Shown: positions 6,849-14,453, counted from the stretch's first letter. The stretch is 15,418 nucleotides of DNA from JBEKYD01 sp049509915 (GCA_049509915.1 JBEKZL010000202.1:1-15418), one strand, 5' to 3'. Numbers and translations are program-made. Notes: a model not told the origin generated them from the letters alone.

Positions 6849-7109
6849 ATGGAACACCGGACCGTGAGCGTGACCGAGTTCAAGGCCAAGTGCCTTGCCC
6901 TGCTCGACGAGATCGGCGAACGCGGCGGCTCCATCACGATCACCAAACGGGGCAAGCCGCTCGCAACCGTGAAGCCCGCCCATCGCGCGGCATGGAAAAA
7001 TCCGGCGGGCTTATGGGCTGGGAAGGTGACCATAGATGACGACCTTCTCATGGCGGATATGTCGGACCTTTGGGAATGTGTGAATCCGCCGCGCGGAGCG
7101 GGACGTTGA
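6849..7109 (+). CDS. Phd/YefM-family antitoxin
   Basis: The product is 86 aa. The N-terminal MEHRTVSVTEFKAKCLALLD followed by EIGERGGSITITKRGKPLATVKP is the typical Phd/YefM DNA-binding and dimerisation domain. The C-terminal part (about 50-86, with IDDDLLMADMSDLWE) is the flexible toxin-binding region. Antitoxins of this type neutralise the partner toxin and repress their own operon. The ATG at 6849 is preferred over one at 6831, which would overlap maf. The stop overlaps the toxin start by 4 nt (TTGA), a coupled arrangement that fits a toxin-antitoxin pair. Confidence 0.9.
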   Translation: MEHRTVSVTEFKAKCLALLDEIGERGGSITITKRGKPLATVKPAHRAAWKNPAGLWAGKVTIDDDLLMADMSDLWECVNPPRGAGR

Positions 7110-7510
7110 GTCCCCGGTTCCTCCTGGACACGCACATTATCGTTCGATGGCTTAACACTCCTAAGAAACTTTCGCGAGAGCAAACGCGAGTCCTGAGCGA
7201 CGCAGTGCGCCGAAGCGAGCCTCTCGGAGTCAGCGCAATGACCCTGCTTGAGATCGCTCTCTTATTCGGCAGCGGCGCCGCTCGCAGCGACGTACGCGCA
7301 GGCGAGCTTCTCGGCGATCTGGAATCGAACCCTGCTATTGAGATCGTCCCATTCACGTTGGACGTGGCCGCGGAGGTGGCTGTGCTGGGGCCATCCCTGC
7401 GCGATCCCGGTGACCGGGCGATTGTGGCGACGGCCCGCGTTCGCAGGCTTCACCTCCTGACTTCCGACCAGCGCATCATCGAATCGGGCCTCGTCCCGGT
7501 GGTTTCCTAA
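7106..7510 (+). CDS. vapC: VapC-type PIN-domain toxin (RNase)
   Basis: The product is 134 aa from TTG at 7106. PIN-domain ribonucleases use Mg2+ held by acidic residues. Here these are Asp8 (FLLDTH), Glu49 (TLLEIALL), Asp100/Asp103 (LRDPGDRAIVATA) and Asp121 (LLTSDQRI), so the active site looks intact. VapC toxins cleave tRNA or rRNA and arrest growth when not bound by antitoxin. The TTG start is chosen because GGAG lies 7 nt upstream and it overlaps the antitoxin stop. An in-frame ATG at 7076 would add ten residues inside the antitoxin gene and lacks a ribosome binding site. A Phd-type antitoxin with a PIN toxin is a common mixed pairing. It converges on the hydroxylase gene 49 nt away. Confidence 0.9.
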   Translation: MSPRFLLDTHIIVRWLNTPKKLSREQTRVLSDAVRRSEPLGVSAMTLLEIALLFGSGAARSDVRAGELLGDLESNPAIEIVPFTLDVAAEVAVLGPSLRDPGDRAIVATARVRRLHLLTSDQRIIESGLVPVVS

Positions 7511-7559
7511 TCGTACCAATCGGCGGCAACCGGGAACGGATCCGCGTGATCGAGGGCTG

Positions 7560-9665
7560 TTACCCCAGGGCGGCTTTCACCCTGGCCGGGGTCATGGGCA
7601 TTTGGAACACACGGGCTCCGGTGGCATCGAAGATGGCGTTGGCAATGGCCGCACCCATGGCGATGATGGGCGGTTCGCCGCCGCCAAGGGCAGGCGATCC
7701 TGGATTCTCGACCAGCACAATTTGGATTTTGGGCAGCCAGGAGAAGCGGGCGATGGGGTAGCTGTCGAAGTTGCGCGTGAGCACGTCTCCGCCGCGGAAC
7801 GCCGCCTCTTCGGATAGCGCGGAGCTCATCCCCATCATGACTGCGCCCTCGGCCTGTTGGCGCATTCCGTCGGGGTTGACGACCTGGCCGACGTCGAGCG
7901 CCATCACCACGCGCTTCACCTCGACGGCGCCGGTGCCGCGGTTGACGGCGACCTCGGCCATGGTGGCGTTGCACACATTCGAATACATGCCACACGCCAT
8001 GCCGGCACCGCGTTTGGTGGGCGCGCGACCGGCCTTCCAGCCGAACTGGCGGGCGGCGGACTCGACCACGCGGCGCATCCTCGGATGGGTCAGGTTTTGG
8101 AGACGAAATTCGAGCGGATCCATGGCGGCGGCGGCCGCCAAAAGGTCGATGTGCGATTCCCGCGCAAAGGTATTGCTGTTCACCGAAGGCGCACGCCACG
8201 CGCCGACGGCGAATGGATTCATGCCGGGAGGGTTGCCGCCCATCCACCCACCCGCCGAGGTCACGCGCACGTTGGGAATGTCGTAGAAGGGATTGCCTTC
8301 GCGATCCCCGGCGCCGACGATCCGGCTATCCCAGAGAACGATCTTGGCGCCGTCCACGCCGGCCCGGATCTGCATCACCGCGGCCGGGCGGAAGCGGTCG
8401 AAGAAGAACTCTTCGCGGCGGCTGTAGACCACCTGGACGGGCTTGCCCGCGGCCTTCGAAAGACGGGCCGCTTCCACCGCCTGATCGGCTTCGGTCTTGC
8501 CGCCGAACCCGCCGCCGATGTAGCGGGAGACGATCCGGACATTGGCGGGGGACAACCCCAGCGCCGACGCTACCGCGTTTTTGACCTGGAAGGGAGCTTG
8601 CGAGCTGGCCCACACGGTGGCCTTATCGCCCTGGACCTGCGCCGTGGCGGAGTGGGTTTCGATGGGAGCGTGGGCTACGTAACTATTGAAATATGTTTTT
8701 TCGACAATCGCGGCGCGCCGCTCGCCCTCCGCCAGATCGCCGCTCTGTTTCACTACCGTCGGGGGCGGCGCGTTCTTCTGAATGTGTTCGAAAATAGTTC
8801 GATCGTCGGGGCCGGCGGGCGGGTACTCGAATTCGGCTTTGATCCGGCCGAGGGCGTCGCGGGCGACGTCGGGCCGCTCGTGCAGCACGGCGACCATGCC
8901 GGCATCTTTGACGATTTGGACGTCGGCGATCTTTTCGGCCGCGGAGGTATCCACCGATTTCAGCCTGGCGCCGTGCAGGGGCGGGCGCAGGATGGAAGCG
9001 TGGACCATGCCCGGCAACACTAGATCGGCGGCATATTTCGCCTGGCCGGTGACTTTGTCGGGGCCATCCTTGCGGGGCTGCGAAAAACCAATCAGGTGGA
9101 ACCCGGCGGCTTTCACCGGTACATTCTCGAGAGGCCGCTCGATGCGTTTTCCTTCCAGCAACCGGCCATAAGCGACGGCGTTGGACGGCTGGCCCGACTC
9201 GCTGACGACGCCGGCCTGCACGCGCAGCCGGTCGACCGGTACCTTCAGGTGTTCCGCCGCCATTTCGAGCAATACGGCTTTGGCCTCCGCCCCGGCCCTG
9301 CGGACAGCCGGCCAGAGCAGCGGCGTGGACATTGATCCAAATGTTCCCATATCGTACGGGCAAAGGCCGGTATCACCCAGGACCACGTCTACCGCGTCGA
9401 AAGCTACATCCAGTTCCTCGGCAAGCGCCTGGGCCATCTCCGTCATCACACCCTGGCCCAGTTCCACCTTGCCCACCAGGCACGTCACCCGGCCGTCGGG
9501 CGCGATCTTCAGATAGGCATTGAGATCCACGGGAGCGGCCTGGCGCACGGGCAGCCGCGCCGGCTCCTGGGCCTCCGCATGGAAGAAAACGAACAGGCCC
9601 GCTCCGGCGGCTCCGAGCAGGCCGCGGCGCGTCATGCCGCTGGTTGCGATTTCAGCTTGTGCCAT
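7560..9665 (-). CDS. Molybdopterin-binding subunit of an isoquinoline 1-oxidoreductase-like hydroxylase
   Basis: The product is 701 aa, close to IorB-type large subunits. These xanthine-oxidase-family enzymes hydroxylate aldehydes or N-heterocycles at a molybdenum cytosine dinucleotide cofactor. Residues 12-33 (TRRGLLGAAGAGLFVFF then HAEAQ) are a Tat signal, so the complex is probably periplasmic. Seen: VGKVELGQGVMTEMAQALAE (64-83), SQPRKDGPDKVTGQAKYAAD (195-214), AHAPIE (331-336), cofactor loop GGGFGGK (384-390), GAWRAPSVNSNTFARESHID (488-507), and catalytic-type Glu664 in GGGEPP. The start overlaps the stop of the iron-sulfur subunit (TAATG), implying coupled translation. No FAD-subunit gene is nearby, which matches the two-subunit Ior type that passes electrons to a cytochrome or another periplasmic carrier. 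The substrate is not predictable. Confidence 0.92.
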   Translation of the reverse strand: MAQAEIATSGMTRRGLLGAAGAGLFVFFHAEAQEPARLPVRQAAPVDLNAYLKIAPDGRVTCLVGKVELGQGVMTEMAQALAEELDVAFDAVDVVLGDTGLCPYDMGTFGSMSTPLLWPAVRRAGAEAKAVLLEMAAEHLKVPVDRLRVQAGVVSESGQPSNAVAYGRLLEGKRIERPLENVPVKAAGFHLIGFSQPRKDGPDKVTGQAKYAADLVLPGMVHASILRPPLHGARLKSVDTSAAEKIADVQIVKDAGMVAVLHERPDVARDALGRIKAEFEYPPAGPDDRTIFEHIQKNAPPPTVVKQSGDLAEGERRAAIVEKTYFNSYVAHAPIETHSATAQVQGDKATVWASSQAPFQVKNAVASALGLSPANVRIVSRYIGGGFGGKTEADQAVEAARLSKAAGKPVQVVYSRREEFFFDRFRPAAVMQIRAGVDGAKIVLWDSRIVGAGDREGNPFYDIPNVRVTSAGGWMGGNPPGMNPFAVGAWRAPSVNSNTFARESHIDLLAAAAAMDPLEFRLQNLTHPRMRRVVESAARQFGWKAGRAPTKRGAGMACGMYSNVCNATMAEVAVNRGTGAVEVKRVVMALDVGQVVNPDGMRQQAEGAVMMGMSSALSEEAAFRGGDVLTRNFDSYPIARFSWLPKIQIVLVENPGSPALGGGEPPIIAMGAAIANAIFDATGARVFQMPMTPARVKAALG

Positions 9666-10138
9666 TACGAACCTGCCTTGGCCGTGGTGGCGGCTTCCTG
9701 AATGGCGTCCAGAATCCGAAGGTGCGCGCCGCAACGGCAGAGGTTGTCCTCCATATGCTCGGCAATCTGCTGGCGCGTGGGATGCGGCGTTTTCAGAAGC
9801 AGGGCGTACGCGTTCAGGATCATTCCCGGCGTGCAGTATCCGCACTGGAAAGCGTGGCGATCGAGGAAAGCCCGCTGCACGGCGTGGAGTCGGTTCTGGC
9901 CCACGCCTTCGATGGTCAAGACGCTTTTGCCGGCCACGGCACTGAGGGGCGTCACGCAGCTCCGCACGGCCTCGTTTTCCACGATCACGGTACAGGCCCC
10001 GCATAGCCCCTCGCCGCAGCCGAACTTGGTGCCGGTGAGGGCGAGATCGCTGCGCAGGACCCACAGCAACATGCGCTCGTCGTCGGCCTTGACGGCCACC
10101 GGCCGGCCATTCAGCGTGAATGAAACGGTCCGCTCCAT
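9665..10138 (-). CDS. [2Fe-2S] subunit of an isoquinoline 1-oxidoreductase-like hydroxylase
   Basis: The product is 157 aa, normal for IorA/CoxS/XdhC-type small subunits. The N-terminal plant-ferredoxin-like domain binds one cluster through Cys41, Cys46, Cys49 and Cys61 (FGCGEGLCGACTV). The C-terminal helical domain binds the second through Cys99, Cys102, Cys134 and Cys136 (QCGYCTPGM, NLCRCG). All eight ligands are present. It carries electrons from the molybdenum centre in the partner subunit encoded next. It has no signal peptide of its own, so it would be exported folded together with the Tat-tagged large subunit, as known for this family. The start at 10138 has GGAGAGG just upstream. It follows the permease gene by 41 nt. 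Confidence 0.94.
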   Translation of the reverse strand: MERTVSFTLNGRPVAVKADDERMLLWVLRSDLALTGTKFGCGEGLCGACTVIVENEAVRSCVTPLSAVAGKSVLTIEGVGQNRLHAVQRAFLDRHAFQCGYCTPGMILNAYALLLKTPHPTRQQIAEHMEDNLCRCGAHLRILDAIQEAATTAKAGS

Positions 10139-10155
10139 AAATGCCTCTCCACGCC

Positions 10156-10185
10156 GACTATAACAGATAACTGGAGCTGTTAGTC
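10156..10185. promoter_or_regulatory. Imperfect inverted repeat between the permease and hydroxylase genes
   Basis: TAACAG (10161-10166) and CTGTTA (10177-10182) are 6-bp arms around a 10-nt centre, extended by GAC/GTC outside a two-base bulge. It overlaps the permease stop codon and a TATAGT box on minus (10163-10158) that could be a -10 for the hydroxylase genes. It may be an operator or a weak attenuating hairpin. There is no T-run. Confidence 0.3.
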
Positions 10186-10989
10186 CGCTCCGTTGCCAGT
10201 TGGGCCGGTAGCTGAATCCCCGGATGGCGCTCCGCTCAGCCTCCGTAGACCACATCCGTAGACCACATCGTCCCGCTCCAGGCGATCGGCGGCGACAACG
10301 ACCGCCAGGCCGGCCAGGACGGCGGTAGCGAATCCGAGGAAAAGCATCCGCAACGGATCCAGTTCGCCGCCTCGCATAGCCGCTTCCAGTTGCAATTGCT
10401 GGCCGGCCACCGGCAGCAACCTCAACCATCCCTGGCCGGCCGCCGGAGAAAAGACCAGGAACATCCCGAGCCCCATCGGTACGAAAACCAGCATCGAGAG
10501 GTAGGTATGTGCCTCTTTGACAGTGCGGCACAGGGTGGAGATCCATCGCTCCAGGGCGGCGGCCAACAGCGAGAGCGGAAGCATGCACACAGCCAACGCG
10601 GGCGACGGAAAACGGTGGAACAGCAGGGCGAAGCCGACCACGTTGAGCCATAGTCCGGCGGCTGAAAACGCAGCCACGGCCAGCCACTTGCCCAACAGCA
10701 GATCCAGGCGGCTCACGGGATGCATCAGCAGAGGCACCAGGGAGCGCCGTTCGCGCTCGCCGGCAACCGAATCCATGGCCACGTTCATTCCACCCACGAA
10801 GGCCGCCACCATGGTGAAGATGGACATCATGGCAATCGGCACCGGCCGGCTGTCGCGAACCGCGAGCGAAACCAGCCAGACCACGCCGGGCCCCATCAGG
10901 CAGTACAGCGCGGCGGAAAGCAAACTCCGGCGGTCGCGCCAGTTGTCGGTTGCCTCCTTGCCGGCGACGATGAGAATCCGGTTCAGCAT
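10180..10989 (-). CDS. ABC-2 type (NatB-like) transporter permease
   Basis: The product is 269 aa from ATG at 10987-10989. It overlaps the ATPase stop by 7 nt, so the two are translationally coupled. Hydrophobic segments at about 28-47, 54-74, 100-127, 129-149 and 167-185 plus one near the C-terminus are consistent with the six-helix ABC-2 fold. The cytoplasmic VAGERERRSLVPLLMHPVSR is the coupling motif of the NatB/ABC-2 permease family (Na+ or drug export, or polysaccharide export in relatives). The substrate is not predictable. Its C-terminus is abnormal: a perfect 13-bp tandem duplication at 10243-10268 shifts the frame past the likely original stop (LERDDVVYGG-stop) and adds about 24 unrelated residues. 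Confidence 0.85.
   Translation of the reverse strand: MLNRILIVAGKEATDNWRDRRSLLSAALYCLMGPGVVWLVSLAVRDSRPVPIAMMSIFTMVAAFVGGMNVAMDSVAGERERRSLVPLLMHPVSRLDLLLGKWLAVAAFSAAGLWLNVVGFALLFHRFPSPALAVCMLPLSLLAAALERWISTLCRTVKEAHTYLSMLVFVPMGLGMFLVFSPAAGQGWLRLLPVAGQQLQLEAAMRGGELDPLRMLFLGFATAVLAGLAVVVAADRLERDDVVYGCGLRRLSGAPSGDSATGPTGNGAD
10243..10268. repeat. Perfect 13-bp tandem duplication in the permease gene
   Basis: CCGTAGACCACAT occurs twice head to tail (10243-10255 and 10256-10268). With one copy, the permease frame would end at TGA at 10236-10238. With two copies it reads on to 10180. Confidence 0.95.
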
Positions 10990-11717
10990 GACGGCATCTC
11001 CGCGGCGGCCGTGAAAGCCATGAAGGCATCTTCCAGGGTGGCCACGCCGGCCCGACCGCAAAGCTCATCCGTGGCGCCGGCGGCCACCACGCGGCCGTGC
11101 GCCAGAATCAAGATACGGTCGCACAATTCCCGCACCTGGTCGAGCACATGGCTGGAGAAGACAATGCACGCGCCGGCGTCGCGCATTCGCCGCAGAAGGG
11201 GGCGCAGGGAACGCACCGAAGGCACGTCCAGCCCGTTGGTGGGTTCATCCAGCACGAGGTTCCGCGGAGCATGAATCAGGGCGCGCCCCAGGGCCGTCTT
11301 CATCCTCTCACCCTGCGAGAAGCCGAGAGTGGGACGATCGGCGACCGGCAGCATTCCGAGGAAGGCGATCACTTCTTCGACCCGCTCGCCAAGGCGCCGG
11401 CGGGGAATCCCGTGCAGGCGTCCGGAAAAGGCGAGAGTCTCACGCGGGGTGAGGCGCGAGTACAGCCCCGCGTGGTCGAGCAGGCCGCCAACGCGCCGCT
11501 GTAACGCGAGCGGATCGTCAGCGGGGGAAATGCCATCGAGACGCACCTCGCCGCCGCCGGGTTTCAGCACTCCGCAGATGGTGCGGAGGGTAGTGGACTT
11601 GCCGGCACCGTTGGCGCCCACAGGGCCGGTAATTGCGCCGTCGGGCGCCTGGAACGAAACGTCCCGGAGCGCGGCAACGGCGCCGAATTGCTTTTGCAGG
11701 TGGTGAACTTCGATCAT
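10983..11717 (-). CDS. ABC transporter ATP-binding protein (NatA-like)
   Basis: The product is 244 aa. It is the cytoplasmic ATPase that powers the permease encoded immediately downstream (7-nt overlap). Seen: Walker A GANGAGKST (34-42), signature motif GFSQGERMK (132-140, a variant of LSGGQ), Walker B NLVLDEPTNGLD (153-164) with the D-loop, and the switch His190 in VFSSHVLDQV. GLYSRLTPRETLAF (84-97) is the form found in NatA/drug-export ATPases, with no classical Q-loop glutamine. The pair therefore probably exports ions or small molecules, but the substrate is unknown. No clear ribosome binding site precedes ATG. An AT-rich box (ACTATACC) lies close upstream. Confidence 0.93.
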   Translation of the reverse strand: MIEVHHLQKQFGAVAALRDVSFQAPDGAITGPVGANGAGKSTTLRTICGVLKPGGGEVRLDGISPADDPLALQRRVGGLLDHAGLYSRLTPRETLAFSGRLHGIPRRRLGERVEEVIAFLGMLPVADRPTLGFSQGERMKTALGRALIHAPRNLVLDEPTNGLDVPSVRSLRPLLRRMRDAGACIVFSSHVLDQVRELCDRILILAHGRVVAAGATDELCGRAGVATLEDAFMAFTAAAEMPSC

Positions 11718-11750
11718 GGTGACGGTATAGTCCGCCGGCGGGGGAATTGC

Positions 11751-11834
11751 TTACAAGGATTGGCGAAGATGGTGGGGCAGATCCGCGTCGCCGTGCAGAC
11801 GCGCGCCGTAGCAGGCGAACGTAATGAAATGCCT
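11751..11834 (-). pseudogene. Remnant of a REP-associated tyrosine transposase (RAYT) N-terminus
   Basis: A minus frame reads RHFITFACYGARLHGDADLP and stops at 11751. From memory, FITFACYGxRLHGDE is the N-terminal strand motif of RAYT/IS200-like transposases common in acidobacteria. The HUH His pair, the catalytic Tyr and everything beyond residue 27 are absent. It sits 6 nt from a REP-like palindrome, the usual partner of such transposases. The match is very short, so the call is tentative. Confidence 0.4.
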
Positions 11835-11840
11835 CAGACA

Positions 11841-11860
11841 CCGCTCCCTTGCGGTCGCGG
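11841..11860. repeat. REP-like palindromic element
   Basis: CCGCTCCCTTGCGGTCGCGG contains CCGC-N6-GCGG (11841-11854) plus a second GCGG at 11857-11860. From memory, near-identical 20-mers are scattered through spacers of Solibacter-type genomes. No second copy is seen in this window. The rest of 11718-11913 holds only the transposase remnant. Confidence 0.45.
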
Positions 11861-11913
11861 CCCGGTATCCACGATCTTGGGCAGGGTTGGCCGCCCCACC
11901 TGGGAAGAATACA

Positions 11914-13002
11914 TTAGTGAACTTCACCGGCGGGTTTGGCGAAGCGGCCGTCACTGATAGGTACGTTGCTTTGCACTTCTTTGATTTGGATGGTGAAGCG
12001 GCCGTTGGGGCGGGACAAGGTCCAGCGGAAGGGGATCTTCACGCCGTCCGCTTCGCGGTAGTCGGCAAAGTCGATCTGGGTGGGCATGCGGCCAACGGGA
12101 GTTTGGGCGTAGCGGACTTCGCGCACCAGCAAGCCGGAGTTGCGGTCGAAGGAGAGACGCACGGGAGGATGACCCTCGGCGGTTGCCTGGAGGGTTTCGC
12201 ACTCCACGCCATCGATGGTTTCGAGGCGCGGAGGGCGGATCTGGGGAAAGATTTCTTTCAGTTTGAGGCCGAGGTAGAACTCCGCGTCCAGGCTCGATGC
12301 CCACGATTCCGCGGGGGACATGTCGCGCGCCGGGCGGCCGGTGTTGCCCATCCAGCCGGCCACGCCATCGAAGGCGGTGAAACTCTCGCCGCCGCCCATG
12401 TGGGAGACGGTAATGCGCTTGTTGGGAGCCTGGGTGAAAACCTCGATGGGGCTTTCGCCGCCATTGGCCAGAATCCCGCCCTTTTCGACGCGGCTCGAGA
12501 TTTTGCGGAGGGCGCCGGGTCCACCGAGGGCGGTCACGTACTTTTCGACGATCTCATCGGCGCTGGGGCCCTGGACGGCAGGGGCCGGCGGCATAGGTTT
12601 CGGCGCAGCGGCGTCAGATTCGAGTACCGGCGGGACACTGGCCGGGTGCGCCAGGCCGTGGTGGCAGGAATAGCAGGTCACTTCCTGGCGGCCGTTGAAG
12701 CTGTTCTTGTTGATCATAGTCATCATGGCCATCATGTCGCGGGCGGTTTTCTTGGCCGGCTTGTCATCGGCGTCCATCTTGCCCTGGACGTGGCAAAAAC
12801 TGCATTCGACGCCCAGCGAGACGGCTATGAACTGCATGGCCGGGACGAGCTGATCGGCGGGTGTGCCCTTGAGCTGGGTGATGTTCTTGTAGACCTCTTC
12901 GGCGGGTTTCGGGTCGGCGGCGTGGGCCGGCGAGATAGCTGCCAGTAACAGGGCGGCAGGCAGGGTCAAACGATAGTCCAGGCGTCGAAAATGCAGCGGC
13001 AT
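11914..13002 (-). CDS. Diheme c-type cytochrome, photosynthetic reaction centre cytochrome c family
   Basis: The product is 362 aa. The signal peptide (RLTLPAALLLAAISPAHA, residues 11-28) directs it to the periplasm. Residues about 35-120 form a cytochrome module of the type found as the c subunit of photosynthetic reaction centres, but with two hemes: CSFCH (67-71) and CYSCHH (110-115). Met56 and a Met cluster at 90-96 are likely axial ligands. Non-photosynthetic acidobacteria carry many such proteins. After a Pro/Ala linker (about 123-145), residues 146-362 form a beta-rich domain with LolA/outer-membrane-lipoprotein-sorting character. The role is electron transfer, with partner unknown. 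A periplasmic molybdenum hydroxylase encoded nearby is one candidate donor. The start has AAGGGG 6 nt upstream. Confidence 0.88.
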   Translation of the reverse strand: MPLHFRRLDYRLTLPAALLLAAISPAHAADPKPAEEVYKNITQLKGTPADQLVPAMQFIAVSLGVECSFCHVQGKMDADDKPAKKTARDMMAMMTMINKNSFNGRQEVTCYSCHHGLAHPASVPPVLESDAAAPKPMPPAPAVQGPSADEIVEKYVTALGGPGALRKISSRVEKGGILANGGESPIEVFTQAPNKRITVSHMGGGESFTAFDGVAGWMGNTGRPARDMSPAESWASSLDAEFYLGLKLKEIFPQIRPPRLETIDGVECETLQATAEGHPPVRLSFDRNSGLLVREVRYAQTPVGRMPTQIDFADYREADGVKIPFRWTLSRPNGRFTIQIKEVQSNVPISDGRFAKPAGEVH

Positions 13003-13004
13003 GA

Positions 13005-13028
13005 AATCCCCTTGTCTTAGGGATTGTA
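13005..13028 (-). promoter_or_regulatory. Putative -10 box and inverted repeat upstream of the cytochrome gene
   Basis: On minus, TACAAT (13028-13023) lies 20 nt before the cytochrome ATG. AATCCC (13025-13020 on minus) and GGGATT (13010-13005), spaced by 9 nt, form a perfect 6-bp inverted repeat that overlaps both the -10 box and the ribosome binding site. It could be an operator. The spacer 13003-13071 contains no gene. Confidence 0.35.
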
Positions 13029-13071
13029 TACGATTTGGGGGAAGGATTCAGCGCGCAACGCGAGGCGGCCG

Positions 13072-14453
13072 CTATACCCCGGGCGGCCTTTTCTGGTGCC
13101 AGTCGGTGCGGGTCTGAAACTCGTTGCCGATGGCCAGGAGGGTGTTCTCCGAGAATGGCGCGCCCACCACTTGCAGGGCCACGGGAAGACCGCCCGCGAA
13201 GCCGCAGGGCAGCACCAGAGCAGGGAGTCCCGCCAGGTTGCCGGCTGGGACGATACCGCTCATGCCGGGCTGCGGCGCGGCGGAGACGGCGCTGGCGCGG
13301 CCGGAGAGCGGCTGATCGACGTTGGGGGCGGGGGCGGAGCGTCCAGGCGCCAACAGCGCATCCACCCGGCCGAACAAATGCCCCATTTCGGTCTGGATGA
13401 GGCGGCGAACACGCATGGCCCCCAGATAGTCTTTGGCAGATGTATCGAGGCTGGCCTTGAGGCCGGCGATCTGAGATGGATCGGCCAACTGGTCCACCTG
13501 GCCGCTGGTAATGAGAGGTTCGAAGATGGCACCCTGTTCGGCGGCAAGGATTATGGAAAGGGTGGGGCCGTAAGGAAAATCGGGCAGCGACGTTTCCTGG
13601 AGTTGCGCGCCGGCGTCTTTCAGGACCTGAATGGCGGCGGCGAAAGGTTCGCGCGCGGCGGGGTCGGCACGGTCGGTGAAATCGGCCGGGGAGTAACCGA
13701 TCTTCAGCTCCTTCACAGGCCTGGCATATTCGGGCGTGTAATAGAACGATTTGCCGGCCGAGCCGGGGTCCTTGCCGTCCTTGCCGGCGATGGCTTCCAG
13801 AATCAAGCCGCAATCCTCGGCGCTGCGGGCAAAGGGGCCGAGCTTATCGAGGGTCCAGGAAAGCGCCATGGCACCGTGGCGGCTCACCAGGCCGTAGGTG
13901 GGCCGGAGGGCGGTGACGCCGCAGAAAGAAGCGGGAGTGACGATGGAGCCGGAGGTTTCCGAGCCGAGAGCGAACGGCACCAATCCCGCCGCCACGGCCG
14001 CCGCCGAACCGCTGGAGGACCCGCCCGACCAGCGCGTCGGTATCCCCCGCCGCCGGCCAGTTCCACCATGGAAAGCTTGCCGGCCAGAATGGCGCCCACC
14101 CCAGCGAGTTTGTCGACCACCGTGGCGTTGAAGTCGAAGACCTGGCCGGCGTAAGGTTTGGCGCCCCAGGTGGTGGGCTGCCCGGCGTAGCTCAGCAGGT
14201 CCTTGACGGCGTAAGGAACGCCTTGCAGAGGGCCGCGCAGACGCCCGCGTTTGAGGTCGGCATCGACAGTTTTGGCCTGGCGAATGGATTCCTGGACGAG
14301 GGGCAGCGCCAGCGCGTTGTAGCGCGGTCCTAACTGTTGGAGGCGCAAAGCAAAGGCGCGGGCGAGCTCTTCGGCGGAAAACTCCTTAGCCAACAGGCGC
14401 CGATTGAGCTGCTTGATGGTGCAGAAGAAAACGTCCTGGTCGGGCGATGCCAT
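13072..14453 (-). pseudogene. Amidase-signature-family enzyme broken by an internal deletion and frameshift
   Basis: ATG at 14451-14453 opens a frame with clear amidase N-terminal sequence, including catalytic Lys84 (GVPYAVKDLLSYAG) and GKLSMVELAGGGGYR (125-139). At about 14037 the sense moves to a second frame that starts TRWSGGSSSGSAAAVAAGLV and continues with GSETSGSIVTPASFCG to the stop at 13072. Both serines of the Ser-cisSer-Lys triad are thus present but out of frame with the lysine. In intact relatives about 17 residues (a YA...GPG.NPWD stretch) lie between these blocks, so roughly 49-55 nt are missing. The first frame as it stands stops at 13884 (189 aa). Amidases hydrolyse amides or nitrile-derived amides. 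GatA is a relative, but SETSGS suggests a non-GatA amidase. It is cotranscribed with the small Tat protein 6 nt upstream. Confidence 0.85.

Noticed and set aside
7566..7585. CCAGGG/CCCTGG hairpin as a terminator between vapC and the hydroxylase genes
   Set aside because: It lies inside the hydroxylase coding sequence and has no T-run. The short arms occur easily by chance at this GC content.
7857..9023. Plus-strand open frame of 388 codons
   Set aside because: Antisense to the molybdopterin subunit, which has unambiguous motifs throughout.
9666..10064. Upstream extension of the molybdopterin subunit frame to 10064
   Set aside because: This part overlaps the [2Fe-2S] subunit gene in another frame and has no family similarity. 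The start at 9665, with TAATG coupling and a Tat signal right after it, is better.
11824..12948. Plus-strand open frame of 374 codons
   Set aside because: Antisense to the diheme cytochrome, whose heme motifs and signal peptide are clear.
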